A stretch of DNA of 64,000 nucleotides, from positions 62,726,671 through 62,790,670 of the forward strand of contig NW_019211454.1 of assembly GCF_002443255.2 (NCBI RefSeq). The letters run 5' to 3'. Source of the stretch: Varroa destructor (Eukaryota; Arthropoda; Arachnida; Mesostigmata; Varroidae). How positions within the stretch are numbered: position 1 is the stretch's first letter; each line of letters begins with the position of its first letter. Below are positions 13,228 through 25,500 of this stretch, piece by piece. The notes beneath the pieces are model-generated. The model was not told the origin of the DNA. It saw only the letters and a program-made list of their open reading frames with translations, and ran no database searches. Position numbers and translations under genes: made by a program.

Positions 13228-14100
13228 AGACCGGACTTACCTACTGACGGCGATAGGCCCTCTAAAGGTGACTGCGTCGTAAGAAACAAAACTAGTTGCC
13301 CAGGTGACGTCACAGGAGAGTGGAACTTTGGTTCCAGTATTCGTTCTAGGATCTGCATGCGGAAACACGGTTCTGCCCTCCTTAAAAAGTACTTCAAAGA
13401 ACGCATGCTAATGGGTGCACCGGTTGAACGAAGATGTTTAAACAAACTCGTTCGGGAGAGATTTGAACTTCATTACAATTATTTCATTGAGACCATCGTT
13501 GTTCGAGAATTTACTGCGATGAATATCGTTAAAGGGCTTTAGGTGTTATGTGTCCTTCCGCTAAAGGGCGACGTCTTCACGGACGACGACCTTCTTCTTC
13601 CCGTAGCACAGTCTGACAGCCTAATGAACTAGCTATAACCATACTTCGTGCGGCTATATGAGCCAACGAGATAGACTTAATTGATATTTTAACTCGAAGT
13701 CTACCTACGTGCGACAAATGAATACGATATTGTTGCTATCTCTACCACATCGAAAAATCGTGGAGCCAATCAGACATTCCGGTTGATGCTGCACAGGTTA
13801 TTCGTTGAATCATACGCGATCAGTGGGCGACAGGCATAGTTGGCCATTCTCGACCCAACAGGCGTTCGACAATGGGCAGAGTTTTAGACGAGGCAAGGCA
13901 ACGGCTCCTTATATGGACAGCGAAAAAACCACGTTCAGAATCATTTGAAGCCGGTACGGTCTCAGACGGAGGGTGTGGTTCCGACGCTCAATAAATTTCA
14001 CGCTTAGTGGAACAAGTACACATGATAAGAAAGACAGATCGTCCCCCTACGATAATACAAGCAGACACAGGACCACATTTGACAAAAGCTCGGTCTAGTC
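13228..14100 (+). pseudogene. Possible decayed coding relic or transposon remnant
   Basis: A plus-strand frame is open from 13228 to 13542 without a convincing start. It ends at TAG and then, in the same frame, continues for about 30 codons (contains LKGDVFTDDDLLLPVA) to the next stop near 13635. A second open stretch follows near 13830-13990 (contains DEARQRLLIWTAKKPR) and again resumes after a stop. Resumption in frame after isolated stops is what a mutated gene looks like. No catalytic motif or terminal repeat was seen, and part of the interval is also open on the minus strand, so confidence is low. Confidence 0.22.
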
Positions 14101-17100
14101 GCACGCTTGAATGAATTAGTATTTTATAATATGGATAGTATAATATACAGGTTATATAATATATAGCTTGAACGACGTCCGAGAGATCATGTGTTCCCTA
14201 TAAGAAAAATTGGCATTCTTTTGAAAAATATGACCTAACGTTTGCATTATATATGTAGAAGTCTGCAAAATGATGGTACGTCCTATGCGGGTTCTCCTAT
14301 ACGTATAAATCTCTATAGAAGCTGGAATGTAGGAATAGTCCTAATATGAGGTTAAATAATCTCAGCACAAAACATTGCTAATTGAATGTTTTATCTGTAT
14401 CTTCACCTTGTAGGAGAAAGTCGAAGAGTTTAAGTAACTTTTAAGATTGTGATTGCAATATAATTTAAGGAGCCACTGTTGATACTTCCTAGTGCTAAGA
14501 GACTGTTTGGATTGGAAAAGGCAACGCTAATTTGGTGAGCAGAAGAGCCTTTCCAGAGTTTAGATCTCACAAGTGTTTTTATTCGATTATACTTTATTTG
14601 TATGATTATGGTGAATAGTTATGTATGTATCGTGCCATAGGTACTAACGGATTCCATATTGCAGAGTAGTTACAGGGTGTGGACGTTTCAGTGTTTTTAA
14701 TAGAGATCCCAGATTTAAAGGATATCTCAATCTTGGCTGTTCATTTGGTGTGAGCTCAGATAGGACTTGTCAGGAGCCAAGGTCAAGCTCACGAGATAGC
14801 ATTCAACCGCGTAGGTACCAGGTAAACAGTTCAGTGCGCCAAGCACAATGTAAAGAACTGAGAGCATGAATACTTTATACAATTTTTGATTACCCGTGAG
14901 CAAGACTGGTTTCAAAAACCTTTTTCTACTAATCTTGACTAAACTGACCTCGTTGCAAAAGGAGAATACTCAGCTCTTCACATTATTGCTTCGTCCGTTT
15001 GACAAAGCGCTGTTTCGAATTTCAGCATTGCTGGAGCGTGATGCTACGGTTAATGGCATCACGGGACATCTATAACTGTTGATAAGTGAGTTTTACATTA
15101 TTGCTTGGTGCGTCTTTGGAAACTTAACTCTAGTACCCATCAACTTTTACCTCAATTTGCATCAGTCATCCTCACTTACGGTAGAGCGATTTTTCAAATG
15201 TCCCCGGTCAATTGACCAAATGAAATAACCAAAAAATTATTGCATTTTCTTGGAGACTCAGCGCAAGTAACGTCTAAGGGAACTAAACTATGCTGATACC
15301 ATGCGGAAACGGACAGCCTCGAATAACAGGCGGAAAAGAGGCGCTTGTGGAAAACAAGCAGGTTGTGCGTATATCTATGGGTGAAAATGCGCGCGTGAGG
15401 GGCCAACGTTGTTTCCTGCGAGTGCCCGGCGGCATCGGAGGCATACGCTCGTTATGGGCCATCGAAGTTTGTTGAACAACACCAACATCAAGTAGGACAG
15501 AAGTGCTGCTTATCTTAACAAAACGATATCAGACAGCCTTGACGGCAGTTACTGATCAACAAGGCCTGCATCTACCTATTCGCTCTTGACAATATCGGGT
15601 CGATGGTCCGTTGAGTACGTCCATTGGATTGCATTTACTCCAAGCGCGTGACTAAGCCAAACAGCCAGCCCTTAGCTATAGAAAAAGCAACAATTTTGTC
15701 TTGGTCGCCAAAAGCTGTCGGTGTTTTTTCCTCCTTTTCTCCACGATCGTTCTATCCTATTCCTCCTCCCCGATCTTGAATCCTGAAACAGTTGTAAGAG
15801 GCAGCTACTCGACAACAAAAAATAGTACACATCGTATTGAGTAGTGTGGTGTGTAGGTTTTACATGGGCATACGCCGGTGGATAATAGCATTCGTTTAGG
15901 GGAATCGGAAGAACTACTTTGCTCGTAGCAACGACAGCCTTTGCGTGGCTGGCATTGTCGACTACTTTCGAAGATCGTTACCGAACTGCTGATTGTTCGC
16001 CTACGAACCGCCTTGTTCCCCACACTCTCGTTTGTGAGAAGCAACGGCAAGGGGTACATGGTATGGGCCCTTAATCGACTGGCATACCGGTACCTCTGTC
16101 AATAGCTATAGTAAGACAATAACACAGCAATATTATAGAAGCAAAATCAAGTGAAGAGGAGCCAATGCTGATGAGAATACTGTTAGGCTTGCCCGTGCTA
16201 CGATCCCGATTGTACGTTATCGAACAATGCGAAATCCTTATACATGAGAGCGCCACCAGTTAATGGTAACAATAGTAATATGGTATAACCAGCTAACAGA
16301 CATAAGATCCACGTACAACGTGACGACAGGGTGGTCACGGCAAAATGGCCGCTCAGCAACGGAACTTGCGTTGAATGAATCAATGAGTTGCTCTGAGTGG
16401 GCGGAGCGCTCATGTGTGATCGGTAGCTGCATACAGCTGCGAAGAAAGAACTTCCATCAAAACAGAAGCCATAACCTGCTGGGCCAATCGTTTATGTGGT
16501 CGAAAATTGCCACATTGTCAATACTAAATGCTACCCGTACGCTTACCAGGAAACATTGTCTAGTCCGAGTCTATCTTTTGAATCGCACGTGTTCTGCGTA
16601 GGTGTGTCAAACTTTAGCTATATAGAGCGAATCGTTAGAACAACGCCACTACCCGTCTAACACTGAGTTTAGATAGCCCGCAACAAAGAATGCTCGATCA
16701 GACAAAAGTGTCTGACCAAGTCTAGCTATTCTTGGCCCTTCGTTCCCGGAACGTGTCAGTAAACTCATGGCAAATGCGCGTGCATCCAGCAGAGACCATT
16801 TACGCTTAATTAACACATGTGCTGAATATATGCTCGTGAAATCAGGCTATAAATCGTTTCAACCTTCAGTGACCGTTCATGATCTCAGTATTCGCCGAGT
16901 TTAACTTCATAGCTAATGAAGGCTCTCGTACAAGGCTGGCATAAACTTAACATGCGTACATAGTTGAATAGTTTAAAAGATTTTAGACAAATTAAAAGAT
17001 AATGTAATATTAACCATAGCTTTCTTTAGCGTAAGCACAGGACGCAATTCTACAAGTAGATTCTGCCTGTGGTAAAGAAAGAAACGTGAAATCACAGTCT

Positions 17101-18100
17101 TCGACGGTAATGCATAACGATGCTTTTTAGAAATGCCTTTGGGGCATGTTATGGTACAGTGATTCCCGGAAACAAGGCTTTCTTAGCATGATCCCGAAAG
17201 TGGAAACTGCCTCTCTTATAATACTTGATGAGGACAGCCTTGGGCTAACCATGCTTATAACAAGTTCTGTTGTTTTCTATGAGGAATAAGGGCAAGACAA
17301 AACGATTTTAGAAAGCTGCAAATTCTGAGCATCAATTTTTATACAAGAAAATGTCTTACGAACCGAACATACTTTTGATTTTCTCGATTTTAGACCATCC
17401 AGTCTTTCTAAAAGCGAGCCGTGTGTAGACAAAACAGCGTAATCACAGTATAGATAGGTGTATACAATTCGTATCCCGTGAAACGTTTCAACACTTCAGA
17501 CATTTCGAGAGCTTTGTAAAGTTTCGGTGCAAACATTCGCTTCAAAGAAAATTGGCACGCAGATAAAAAATTTAAGAGTGTCCCTTCAAGGCCAGCTTTC
17601 ATTAAAATGTTTTTGAGGCAGTCACTCTATTAGGTAAGTAGATTTCAAGAACAAAATTCTGTACAACAGTGAAAAGCCTAAAGGAGCAAACGCTCAGAGA
17701 AAAACCAATGCGTACCAAAATTGGTACAACATTTTCCAGACTTTTCATACGATGCCTCTCATTACGAATGAATTGAAGTTCTCTCAAGATCCAAAGGTAC
17801 CCAGACGTACTCATACACAATCTCATTTTAGCGCATATTTTTAACACGAATGATCGTATGTACTCCATGTTTCTGGCAGGTGGCCGAGACTCGGTTTAGA
17901 TAAGTTTCCATTCATCCAAGTATCCGTTGTCTATCACTCTCCGTCAGCATTTTTTGTATTGCTTTGTGCGATTTAGGAGTAAAAGGTTCACCCTAGATGC
18001 TTTGACCAAGTATATCGCTTAGCGAGATTTGTGCCCTGGGTCATGTACTTAGAGTATCTCATATCGTTGTCGGTTTCGCCATCTCTCTTCTATCATACCA
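14101..18100. other. AT-rich intergenic DNA, no gene seen
   Basis: Scattered short frames on both strands, none with splice sites, signal peptide or domain motif. A TA-rich block (about 14125-14165) is the only notable composition change. Confidence 0.55.
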
Positions 18101-19750
18101 TCGCACAACTGGCCTGATCTCCACAGCACCTTGCTCGTCGCCTTTTCCACTACTTAGACCAGCAAAGGCAGGGCAATCGCCTCCTGCAGGAGCATTGGAA
18201 AATCTCTCTTCGATGTTGCCCTGACTGTTTTCGCTTTTTTCCTATTATTTCTCATTCTCGCTCTTTCGTTTTTGCCCTCACTATCTGCCATTCTCCAATT
18301 CTTGGCGCTCTTTTGTCTCTTGTCGCGCTGCGTAGTTCTTCGGTTTCCCCCCTGTTTTTGCTGCTATTCCCTGTAGAAGACTTATTTCCGCTCTGTAGGA
18401 GGCACCGCGCGCTGTCGGTTGAGTCCTATGCTCGCTCCCTTTTTTCCTGTACTACAGACATGGTGTGCCCTCCTGGAAACATTGCTACTACTGCTGCTAC
18501 CGTTACAGCTTCTGCTACCGCTTTTGCTGCTACGGCCATTAGTAACTACATTGGCAGACTATTGCCGGAAATGGATGAGGGGTTGGGTATCTGAAATGCT
18601 GCTTGTATTGGGAACTGTCACCGGGCAAGGACGACGCGGGGTAGTAGAACGGAGCAGCAAGATTAAGAAAACTGCGTAGGAAGGCGTCTTCCCCACATCT
18701 CTTTCAGGAACCTAAACAGTGGTCGGCGTTCTTCGCGTCGTTGTCATTGATGTCGTTACTGCTGTTGTTGGGCTTGTTCTCGCCGGCGTCTTCGTAGTCG
18801 CAGCAGGACCGCTATAGCGGTGTTGGTATGTCGTAGAGCCATGCAGCTTCTGTGTTGGCTGTTCTAGTAAGAAACATGGGTATAGGGCGCGTCGCATGTC
18901 CCTTAGTTCTGTCTATGGGAACTCTTGAAAGCAGAAGGCGTTCCGGGGCCACGACTTTTAGCTTTCCCCACCGCTCTTGGCTTGAACTGACGCTCAACGC
19001 AATGAAGTTCCCTTGTCACGTCGAAGGCGTCACTCCTTATTTGCTTCGCGTACCCTCGTATTGACGCAGGCACCAGTCAGCCCATTCCCCTCTTGTACCG
19101 GGCCACTCTGGACCTTTTCTGCTGCTCCAGCTGTTTTTCTCTTGCGTTATACACCAGAGCGCTATCTTAACTCTTATTTAGACCTGGACTACTTACAAAG
19201 GCTCACACAGGACGATGAATACATGCACCGACTTTGCCGTAGCGGTGCTATTGCCGTCTTCCGCAGTTGCTGCCGGTTCCGTGCCTGAAACTTGTCAGTG
19301 CCAGCACCGCGCTAGCACATCACTTCCTTCTTCTCCCTCGCGTTCTGCGGGGACTGACATCTACCACCACCTAGATGCGATCTGCAAACAGCCTGCCACC
19401 TGCAAACAGCCTACTCTATGCTGTACTGCTTACGTATCAAGCCAGTGTAGTAGTTCAGATCGTAGGCGGTACCATGAGCTAGAAAATCACGGATAGTGCC
19501 GTCCAAGTAATGTATAGTAACAATGTAAGCCGTAGACAACAGATGGTGACGTCATTCTTCGGCCGTTCATTCTGCCTCTCGCTCAATCTGATGGTCCCTT
19601 CCTCTTTAGTCGTTCGGATGATGCTTACCTATCCGCTAAGCAAGCAAGTCGCCTCACCAGCTGTTACCTGTGACGTGCTCGTCTATTTTGTTCTTTCCCG
19701 CGCCCCACAAGTCTCTCCCTTGGAGTGTTTTCCTGTGCCAATGTAGCCCA
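18101..19750. other. Pyrimidine- and triplet-rich, GC-raised stretch; possible upstream noncoding exon region
   Basis: GC content rises and plus-strand CT runs are frequent. Near 18481-18545 imperfect CTG/CTA/CTT triplets are clustered, so several frames stay open together and give low-complexity Leu, Thr or Ala peptides. CTGCAAACAGCCT occurs twice (19382-19394 and 19400-19412), 18 bases apart. Similar blocks recur in intron 1 near 33.8-34.3 and 39.0-39.5 kb. No protein is supported. It may belong to the promoter or a 5' untranslated exon of the receptor gene downstream, which is inference from position only. Confidence 0.35.
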
Positions 19751-20800
19751 CTTCTCTTTCTCTTTTATGTGTCTAAAAGACAATTAGGTAATTAGTGCTG
19801 CTCACCAACCCCGGCGCCTTAAAAAACAACCTCTTTTCGCTGCTGATCTTTGTCCGCTAGGAGGTGCAACTTCGCGATCAACCTATTACTTTCTAACAAT
19901 ATAGGGGTATATGCTTCTGTAGTTAGCAAAAAGGTTTGACCAGGTGTATTTTTATCATATCGATCCCCTAGAAGTACCTTTCTTCTCACTGTAGAGGAAA
20001 GGTGATTCCTAACTGAAATATGCCAACATGTTTTCACGGTTGAAGTAAAAGTATGTATGGGTTTAATTTATGCTAAAAATTCTACCAGAATTACTTTCGC
20101 TTTTTTTTTTTCTCTTAATTTCAGTCAGACCGGCTATAGCGTTATAATTTTGTAATTCATCTTTAAAAGTTCCGTTTTTTAACGTATAATGTTGAAACAT
20201 GGACTGTTCTCAGAATGTTAATTATGATTGGGTACTCTACACCGAAATTTGCTATAGCCTCTTAATCAGATACTGCATGTTTTCATAGAAATTTATTTTT
20301 CAGAATTTCAGCAAAGAAAAAAATGTCAAATGAAAATAACAAAAACTGATAAAGTGATGCTGCGTTTTGAAGCTCTGCCCTTTCATATCTCTAATTTGAA
20401 TCTCAAAGATCAGGCGTATCCTTAATAAAACCTTGGGTGAAGTTAACAAGCACTATGGAACGCCATAGAGAACCTTCCTATCAAACAGCTCTCATCAAGC
20501 ATGTGGGCATACGCTGATGGCATAAAGAATGCTCTTCCTGCTCTTGCAAGAAACCCCACAAATATTTCTTTCCGGAAGAGCCCCATACAGCGACCCAGGA
20601 AGCTGCTGTAATTTCTCCCAATAGGATACGTTTTTCGAGAGGTCTGCTTCAGAATCGGGAAACGTGCAAAGAAGAGAAAGTTTGCAAAATTACCCAACAA
20701 ACTAGTTGGACATCTTTGCAGATTGCCTCATCTACATAGTGAACAGCTGGTCACAGGAATGTTCTATATATGTACAATATGACTCCGTATGCGGCGTTTT
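19751..20800. other. AT-rich noncoding stretch
   Basis: No gene seen. It separates the GC-raised block before it from the putative promoter/5' UTR block after it. Confidence 0.5.
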
Positions 20801-22401
20801 GATGTCTGTGTAGGGCGGCTGCGGCACGTTGTGAGACGCTTTCACTTCAAGGGAATCATCAGCAGCAGGACAACTCTTATGATACAACCTTCGTGAAGCC
20901 GTGTTGTCGCACAGGGTAGTTTAGGTTCTCAGTGTTGCACTGACCTCCCCGCCACCCTCGCCGCAACTTTAAAAACTAACGAGTAGACTCCGTCTACTGG
21001 ATAGAGGAGGGTTAGACAACGGCTGCATGTTCGGGCCGAGTCGGAGAGGGTCGAAGCGGCTCGCTCCCGCCACCTAGCGGCTACTCGCAGTGCAGAAATG
21101 CCTGTTCTTGGGCTTCCAGATTCGCCGTCAGGCCAGTACTATTCGGAGTTCGTTGCGTCTACGTTATATTAGCGGCACTAGTTTTAGCCGCGGACAGGCC
21201 TTCAAACATACACGCACGCACATACACATACACAAAACAAATATACACACGGCCGCAATATGACAAAAGATCAACATGATATGTGCTATGGTATGACCTC
21301 TAATCTCTAGTGGTTTCGTGTGAGAGCTAAACGCGTAGCTGTTGCATGAGTTATTATTTCTAATTATACGAAGCCTTCTACCGTTAATTTATTTTCTTGC
21401 GTTTGTTCAATCGTCGGTAAGTCACTGAGCAGTGACCCGAGACGTGCAATGCGAGAATTGATTGATGTGTTCTCCGTCATTACCTCGGGAGAACGTGAGC
21501 TACAGTGCGCGAAGGCACCTCTGGAATACTCTACTGTAATACATGTCTACAAAGGACATTGTTGATCTAGAGCGATCACCGAATCTTTGGCGCGTTCTTC
21601 TGCGTCACCTGTGATGTGACTGTCATGTGTGTCTTGCCGTTGTCACATGCCAAAGTGCGCGTCCCGCACCGGATTATTAATACCACAACTAATGACACTT
21701 CAATTACGTTTCTCATTGGTAATATAACTAGCACCCTCGTCAGCACCTTCACCGTAGCATCCGTCATCCTTGTTGACGCGAATAGTAGTTCTACAGAGTA
21801 CAGTACGAGCTGCTGTCATTTTTTTATTATCAGCGCCGAACGGTATCGCTGTAAAGGACAGCCATTTCGACGGTATTATAGGCTAGAACGGCACTCTTGC
21901 GACAACAGACATACTACCCAATTGGATCGTGTCTCGACCTTGGCGCTTTCACATCTGCGACAAACTCCACCGTCTTCGACCTTGACGCGGCGTCCGTTTT
22001 CTGCCCCACTACCTCGAGAGTATCAAAAATCCTATAAATCTTGCTGCCCTGTACTTCTTCGAGGCGGTATCACCATCGCGAGGGCTGCTTTTCAAGGAAA
22101 GCGCTGGATTGAACAGCATCGTTTTCGACAACATCTCTTCGTGGATAATCGTGTACAAATCAACATGCAAATGCAGGAAAAGTCTTGTGTTACATTGTTA
22201 TTATGTTGATGTGACTGCCAACGCTCAACGGCTACTGGAAGATTTTGTGCTCCGTGCTTTCCTGCACCTATCGCTCCGGAAGTGTGTGTCTGTGTCTTGC
22301 GATCCTCGTGTGAGTGAGTGTGTTAAATCTGTGCTGCATATCTCAGGTCGAGGCGTGTCTTTAACTTTTTGACATCGGCTGAGATAGCCGCCATAACAAC
22401 G
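20801..22401 (+). promoter_or_regulatory. Putative promoter and 5' untranslated region of the Side-family gene
   Basis: This is a GC-raised stretch directly before the signal-peptide exon. A strong donor-like TCG/GTAAGT lies at 21417, and a pyrimidine-flanked acceptor-like ATCTCAG ends at 22346, so one 5' UTR intron is possible. A small hairpin (AGTAGAC/GTCTACT, 20982-20998) and another overlapping the donor (GTCACT/AGTGAC, 21421-21436) are visible. An open frame of about 195 codons (from ATG 21625 to 22209) has no recognisable domain and is probably fortuitous, though it would count as an upstream ORF if transcribed. The start of transcription cannot be fixed; no clear TATA plus initiator pair was found. 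Confidence 0.35.
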
Positions 22402-22546
22402 ATGATGACGACGAAGATTGCTTATTTTATTTTATGGCTATGGCTGACTGGCACGATGAGCAGTGCGCCAGTTGTAGCCAAAGTCAACCATCGAAGTCAT
22501 CGTCACGCAATCATTCAACCGCCTGCTGATAAGCTCAAGCCATTTG
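22402..22546 (+). CDS. side-like: Exon 1: start codon and signal peptide
   Basis: Starts at ATG 22402; a second ATG follows at once, and an in-frame TAA upstream at 22324 with no ATG between supports this start. The peptide begins MMTTKIAYFILWLWLTG, a short basic start, a hydrophobic core and then small residues suited to signal-peptidase cleavage near residues 18-22. A basic/His segment (VNHRSHRHA) follows. The exon ends G/GTAGGT in phase 1, which fits exon 2: the split codon becomes GCA (Ala49). The link across 25 kb rests on phase, strand, the signal peptide and the lack of a better candidate; an unseen small exon between them is possible. Confidence 0.68.
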
Positions 22547-25500
22547 GTAGGTCTTCACGCCGTTGATAAAGATAATTGGGAACAATTAGCCCTAGGATGT
22601 CTGTACTTGTAGACACAATGCTTAGTGTACGCTTTTTTACAAACGTGCATAGCAGCAAAAAACACTATAGTAAGATTTGTGTGTAAAGTGATGGCTACGT
22701 TCGTTGAAAAAAATATTTGTATCTACTCAGGAGAAATCAGACTTCTTCAAAATTACTACATACAAATAAAGTAGACAAAATACGTTGAAAAAAGTATTCT
22801 TGGTTTCAACTTTTTAACAGGACCATTCAATACCGCAGAATGTGATATGGGCTAAAGTGCTAGCAGCGTAAAGATAGACTTTTATAATAATGCAGAAAGA
22901 GATAGTGACTTTAGCTATAATATATAGCCTCCTCACTGGAATTACAGGTATTTTATAAAAGACATTACACGTCCGCGAGAAGGTCAACGAGTTACCCGCA
23001 CTATAGGAATAAGACGGCTACAGTGCTTAGCAAAGCAATGCCACGGTAAATAGTGATTTCTCTGGGCTCCGAGAAAAGAAACAGAGATATCATAAAAGCT
23101 TGCGGCCATAAAAGAGTGTGTCCTAGGTGGCTTACCGATTTCATTATTGTTACTTGTTACAATTTAAATAGAGTTTCCTTTTTTACAATAGCAGGGTGAC
23201 AACCAATAAGGTATCTGTCGTGCTCAAGTAAACCGCGGTTTACTTATTAGGAGAAAAGCAAATAAAATATACCTTCACGATATTGAATCCAATCGTTCGA
23301 AGTGATCGCGCATTGCCGAGTCATTTTACCAATTCCGATTTGTTCGTGTTCTATTAAGGATAATAGACAAATATTTAAAGAAATCCCTTGAATGTAGTAG
23401 TTCCGCTGCAAAAAATAACAACAGTAAAATTATTACTCATCGCAGTTTCTCGGATATTTGAAATTATTCTGCATTAAGGATTGTTCAGTGGCAAGTTGGG
23501 ATATATATATTAATTAAGGCATATACATACGATGACCTTGAAATGGCATAAAATGCCATCTGCACACGACAATTAATTTTGAATCGGCATGTAAGGTAGG
23601 CCATGTTAGTAGCGACCCTCTTGACGAGGTGTTCAATGGAACCTTACCCCAAACACAGAGGTTATACCTAGGCGCTTTTAGGCCGTAAATTTTATTCGTT
23701 TGTACCCGTGCATACAACCTGTTAATCAAAAAGACTACAACAGCTGCGTACAGCAGTAGCTGCTAGCCACAAAATTTCTCGCTTAATCGTTCACATGTAG
23801 CCAACTGATGTTTCGATCGATTTCGGAACAGAGGTTAGAAGATACTCCCCCGTTACGTGATAAGAATAAAATAGTTAATTTTGATGATTAAATAAAACCA
23901 AGTAGCAACAACTTTGCGATCGTATCTATTACGTAGCAAAAGGGTACAGAACCGTGCTGCTGGGACAGCAGCTCTATATCATAGTGAATTGTTTTGAAAA
24001 CCGCAACGGTGCCTACTGAATTTGCATGTCGAGAACACATAGTGCTTTTCGGCTTCCATTTTGCGGGATGGATAGGGCCAAATATATCTTTAATGGGAGA
24101 ATGCTTGACGCGACATTACCTTTTACTGAAATATAAAAGCTTCGTAAATTCCTCTCTATTTCCAGCTCATGCGGTACAAATTCTCGTTCTTTCTGTATAG
24201 TGACTCCTCCACATACTGCCGTCAGTTTGGTGCGGCTGTCAGCGAAATCGTGCACACCTTACTTGCGTTTCTTCAGAATACGTATATGAATGACAGGAAG
24301 GGAACGAGCTGCTACGTGCACCGTTATAAAAGAAAAAGCCGAACGGGAAACAACGGGCAAAAAAAGAGAGGCGGGCACGGAGCATTTTGCGTATGAATAG
24401 CATGCAGCACCAACGGTAAACGTAGAAAGGAAACAGTCATGAAAAGTGCATAGCTTATGCTAGAGGCAGGCTCTTCTCTCTGTGTTGGTTCAGTTTCCAT
24501 TTTGTATGGGCATCTCTCATAAGGCACGAGAATCTCATTTTTCGTAAACAAGGGTGAAACGGGACAGTTAACAGCGGAAATGCTTGGCAAAAACATGTCT
24601 TGGTGTGCCAACGAAGCCGTTGTATTGCAACGCTGGCTAACTCCAGTCCAATGAAAGTGGGGGCTGCTTAACTCAGGTACCCCTTTATAAGTCCTTTTCT
24701 CTTTTCTGCTAATCGGCGTGTTGGCCAATCCGTTCTCTCCCTTGCGTTAACGAGACCAGAGGAAACGCACAGAAAATTAATAAAAGGCACAGAAGAATGA
24801 GAAACGGTGTAGAAAATGACTCCCAGAAGACAGGCTCAGAAACAGGAACGCTACGCACTGCAATGCAGAGCAATAGCTAGAGGGAAGCGCTGGCTTAGGG
24901 AAGTACAACGGAAGATATGTACTAGCAGAAGAGTTTATTTCGATGATAGAAAAGGCAGCTTGAAGGTTTGGCAGGATGAGGCAATGTGTCTTCTAACGAG
25001 TCTGACACTGACGACGGCCAACAACGGATGGTTAAACGTGTTGACATCTAAGGTTAGGACAGATGGAGTAAATATGATGCCCAAAATTTCATACGTCGCC
25101 CGAATCTGTGAATGAGCTGTTGATACCGGTCAGGGGACCTTTAGGTGTTTGATAGCTAGAACTAAGTTTTTGCTCTCCAGCAGCACTAGAGCATGACTTA
25201 GCAAGAGTCTAAGCAGATTCAGGGCATACGAAACCGAAAGAACAAGAAACGACCAACATGATGAGCCTGTTTGTTGAGTCGTTCGAGAGTAGCACAACGA
25301 ACAACTGATGAATGAGAAAGCGTAAAGAAGCAATCCACATCACTTGGCTTCTAACCATTCATCCGCTAATATCGTAGTTGGTGCCAGCTTCCGCTGCAAG
25401 ATATTTCATGTCCGAAGTAGAATGGGTTTTGACTTCATTAGATCCGCAACACACCTTCCTTATGTCTTGTACTTTTCAGTATTCATAACGTGATTTAGAA

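Noticed and set aside
18419..18679. Leucine-rich frame looking like a membrane protein
   Set aside because: The leucines come from CTG/CTA/CTT triplet repetition, and overlapping frames are open too; low complexity.
21625..22209. Open frame of about 195 codons before exon 1
   Set aside because: No domain, odd Thr/Ser/Arg composition, and a length only modestly above chance in a GC-raised stretch; it fits 5' untranslated sequence better.
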